Source: Calothrix membranacea FACHB-236 (lineage in GTDB: Bacteria > Cyanobacteriota > Cyanobacteriia > Cyanobacteriales > Nostocaceae). Taken from it: DNA of 34,271 nucleotides. Position numbers and translations under genes: made by a program. Where the stretch lies: assembly GCF_014696315.1 (NCBI RefSeq), contig NZ_JACJPX010000083.1, positions 1-34,271 on the forward strand. The letters are read 5' to 3'. A model generated the notes under the pieces. That model searched no databases. It saw only the letters and a program-made list of their open reading frames with translations, and was not told the DNA's origin. Positions within the stretch are counted from its first letter, which is position 1. Each line of letters opens with the position of its first letter. Of the stretch, positions 33,604 through 34,271 are shown piece after piece.

Positions 33604-33931
33604 CTGCAATCCTTGCCCTGCTTGCTATACGCTAATCATAACATAACAATAACCTCAGTTAACGTTATAAAGCAACTGGCACATATAGAGAAAGACCTAG
33701 TAATTACCTAAAATAACTCTGGTGTCTCTATGGAATTACTTAAAGTAAAGCTTGAGTATTTATGCTTAAAAACAATTCATAGATTAAGGCAGTATAGTGT
33801 GCTAGAAAAAGAGTCCCTAATCTATGGATTGTCTTAATAGGCATAAACATTTTTGATCAGTTTAGAAATTCGGTAAAGATTTGAGATTACAGAACTTACA
33901 ACTTAGCGATTATGACGATGTGGGGCTATCG
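33604..33931. promoter_or_regulatory. Upstream region of recombinase
   Basis: This 328-bp gap holds the recombinase promoter and a 17-bp inverted repeat (listed separately). It is AT-rich and no gene is seen. Confidence 0.5.
33773..33831. repeat. 17-bp inverted repeat near recombinase
   Basis: CAATTCATAGATTAAGG (33773-33789) and the reverse complement of 33815-33831 match at 15 of 17 positions, with exact CATAGATTA cores separated by 31 bases. The position upstream of a serine recombinase fits a resolvase subsite or an operator. Confidence 0.6.
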
Positions 33932-34210
33932 CTAACCTTTCAATTCATGTACACGTTGCCACTCTTGTTGTGTCACCTTGTAGTTTGTACAGTTAGGCTG
34001 ACGAATTACCATCAAGCTTTTCAGTACAGAGTCAAGCTTGAGATCTTCGCGTAGCAGTGGCTTTTCTACCAACTTGCTGGTAAAGCGAATCTTGGCACAA
34101 GGTCTAGTACCAATGCGACTGGTATCAATCCAGTAGCCAATGTCAGGGGGGTTAATGATAATTTTGGGTGACTTATATCTTGCACCTGGAAATTTGAATG
34201 TCAATTCCAT
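33932..34210 (-). CDS. Unrecognised 92-residue protein
   Basis: A soluble basic protein (MELTFKFPGARYKSPKIIIN, then DIGYWIDTSRIGTRPCAKI). It is probably beta-rich at the start, with a helical tail ending in QQEWQRVHELKG. No family is recognised. The ATG at 34210 overlaps an open frame that runs off the window end. Confidence 0.55.
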   Translation of the reverse strand: MELTFKFPGARYKSPKIIINPPDIGYWIDTSRIGTRPCAKIRFTSKLVEKPLLREDLKLDSVLKSLMVIRQPNCTNYKVTQQEWQRVHELKG

Positions 34211-34271
34211 GACTAAGTGCCAAGTCTCTCAGACGTTCAATGTCTTGTAAAAGAAGTAACAGTACTAATTG
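34173..34271 (-). CDS. Possible partial gene at window end
   Basis: On the minus strand an open frame enters from the window edge and ends at 34173: LLLLQDIERLRDLALSHGID then IQISRCKI. It overlaps the start of the 92-residue gene by 38 bases. The helical composition is plausible, but length and family cannot be judged. Confidence 0.3.
   Translation of the reverse strand, partial: QLVLLLLLQDIERLRDLALSHGIDIQISRCKI

Noticed and set aside
23156-34271. Insertion of the element into tRNA-Ser with a duplicated tRNA 3' end
   Set aside because: No second copy of the tRNA end is present in the window, and the mobile genes lie on the tRNA's 5' side, which is not the usual attachment side.
1-34271. CRISPR array
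   Set aside because: No regularly spaced direct repeats with unique spacers; the tandem repeats found have no spacers.

Overview
The window reads as chromosome of a filamentous (Nostocales-type) cyanobacterium. The evidence is abundant HIP1 octamers (GCGATCGC), cyanobacterial short tandem repeats (TTGACTG, ATTACCA, GACAAGGA-type) between and inside genes, small MITE-like repeats, and cyanobacterium-typical gene content (DUF4112, pentapeptide repeat, EgtD, GH63-like glucosidase, HEAT-repeat protein, dnd genes, NIL-domain proteins). No organism name can be given from sequence alone.

Positions 1-12,200 are mostly housekeeping or conserved genes: a DUF4112 membrane protein, an unrecognised 410-residue protein, a pentapeptide-repeat protein, histidine methyltransferase EgtD (ergothioneine pathway), a large glucosidase-like protein, a small CxxC protein, a HEAT-repeat protein, a GNAT acetyltransferase preceded by an overlapping 53-residue membrane peptide, and an AmpG-like MFS permease overlapping a small membrane protein. 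The gaps hold related MITE-like copies, hairpins and tandem repeats.

Positions 12,200-16,100 carry a minus-strand DNA phosphorothioation block in the order dndD, dndE, associated methyltransferase. dndB and dndC are not next to it. Divergent from it is a plus-strand block of stand-alone NIL-domain proteins, preceded by a 38-codon possible leader peptide, facing a Crp/Fnr regulator. A 1.3-kresidue polytopic membrane protein follows. It contains an in-frame expansion of an 8-bp tandem repeat.

A tRNA-Ser(CGA) at 23,156-23,240 marks the start of a different region that runs to the window end and looks like an integrated mobile element. It begins with a minus-strand ribbon-helix-helix (RHH) gene interrupted by a -1 frame change at an A8 slippery tract. 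Divergent from it is a plus-strand run of about a dozen small unrecognised genes, several with one transmembrane segment, driven from a sigma70-like promoter embedded in TTCGGT repeats. The run ends with a P-loop ATPase of FtsK/HerA or TraD style. Directly after it lies a 155-bp cluster of 15 GTTCC/GGAAC motifs. Beyond are a small beta-rich protein, a strong terminator, a truncated RHH gene, a TnpB gene without TnpA, a decayed stretch with gene fragments and strong terminators, a serine recombinase with a 17-bp inverted repeat upstream, and a small unknown protein.

The best candidate for something undescribed is the 23.3-30.3 kb module: RHH regulator, operator/promoter, small membrane proteins, translocase-like ATPase and GTTCC cluster. 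It has no recognisable replicase, relaxase or capsid gene. It could be a cryptic conjugative or filamentous-phage-like element, which the sequence alone cannot settle.
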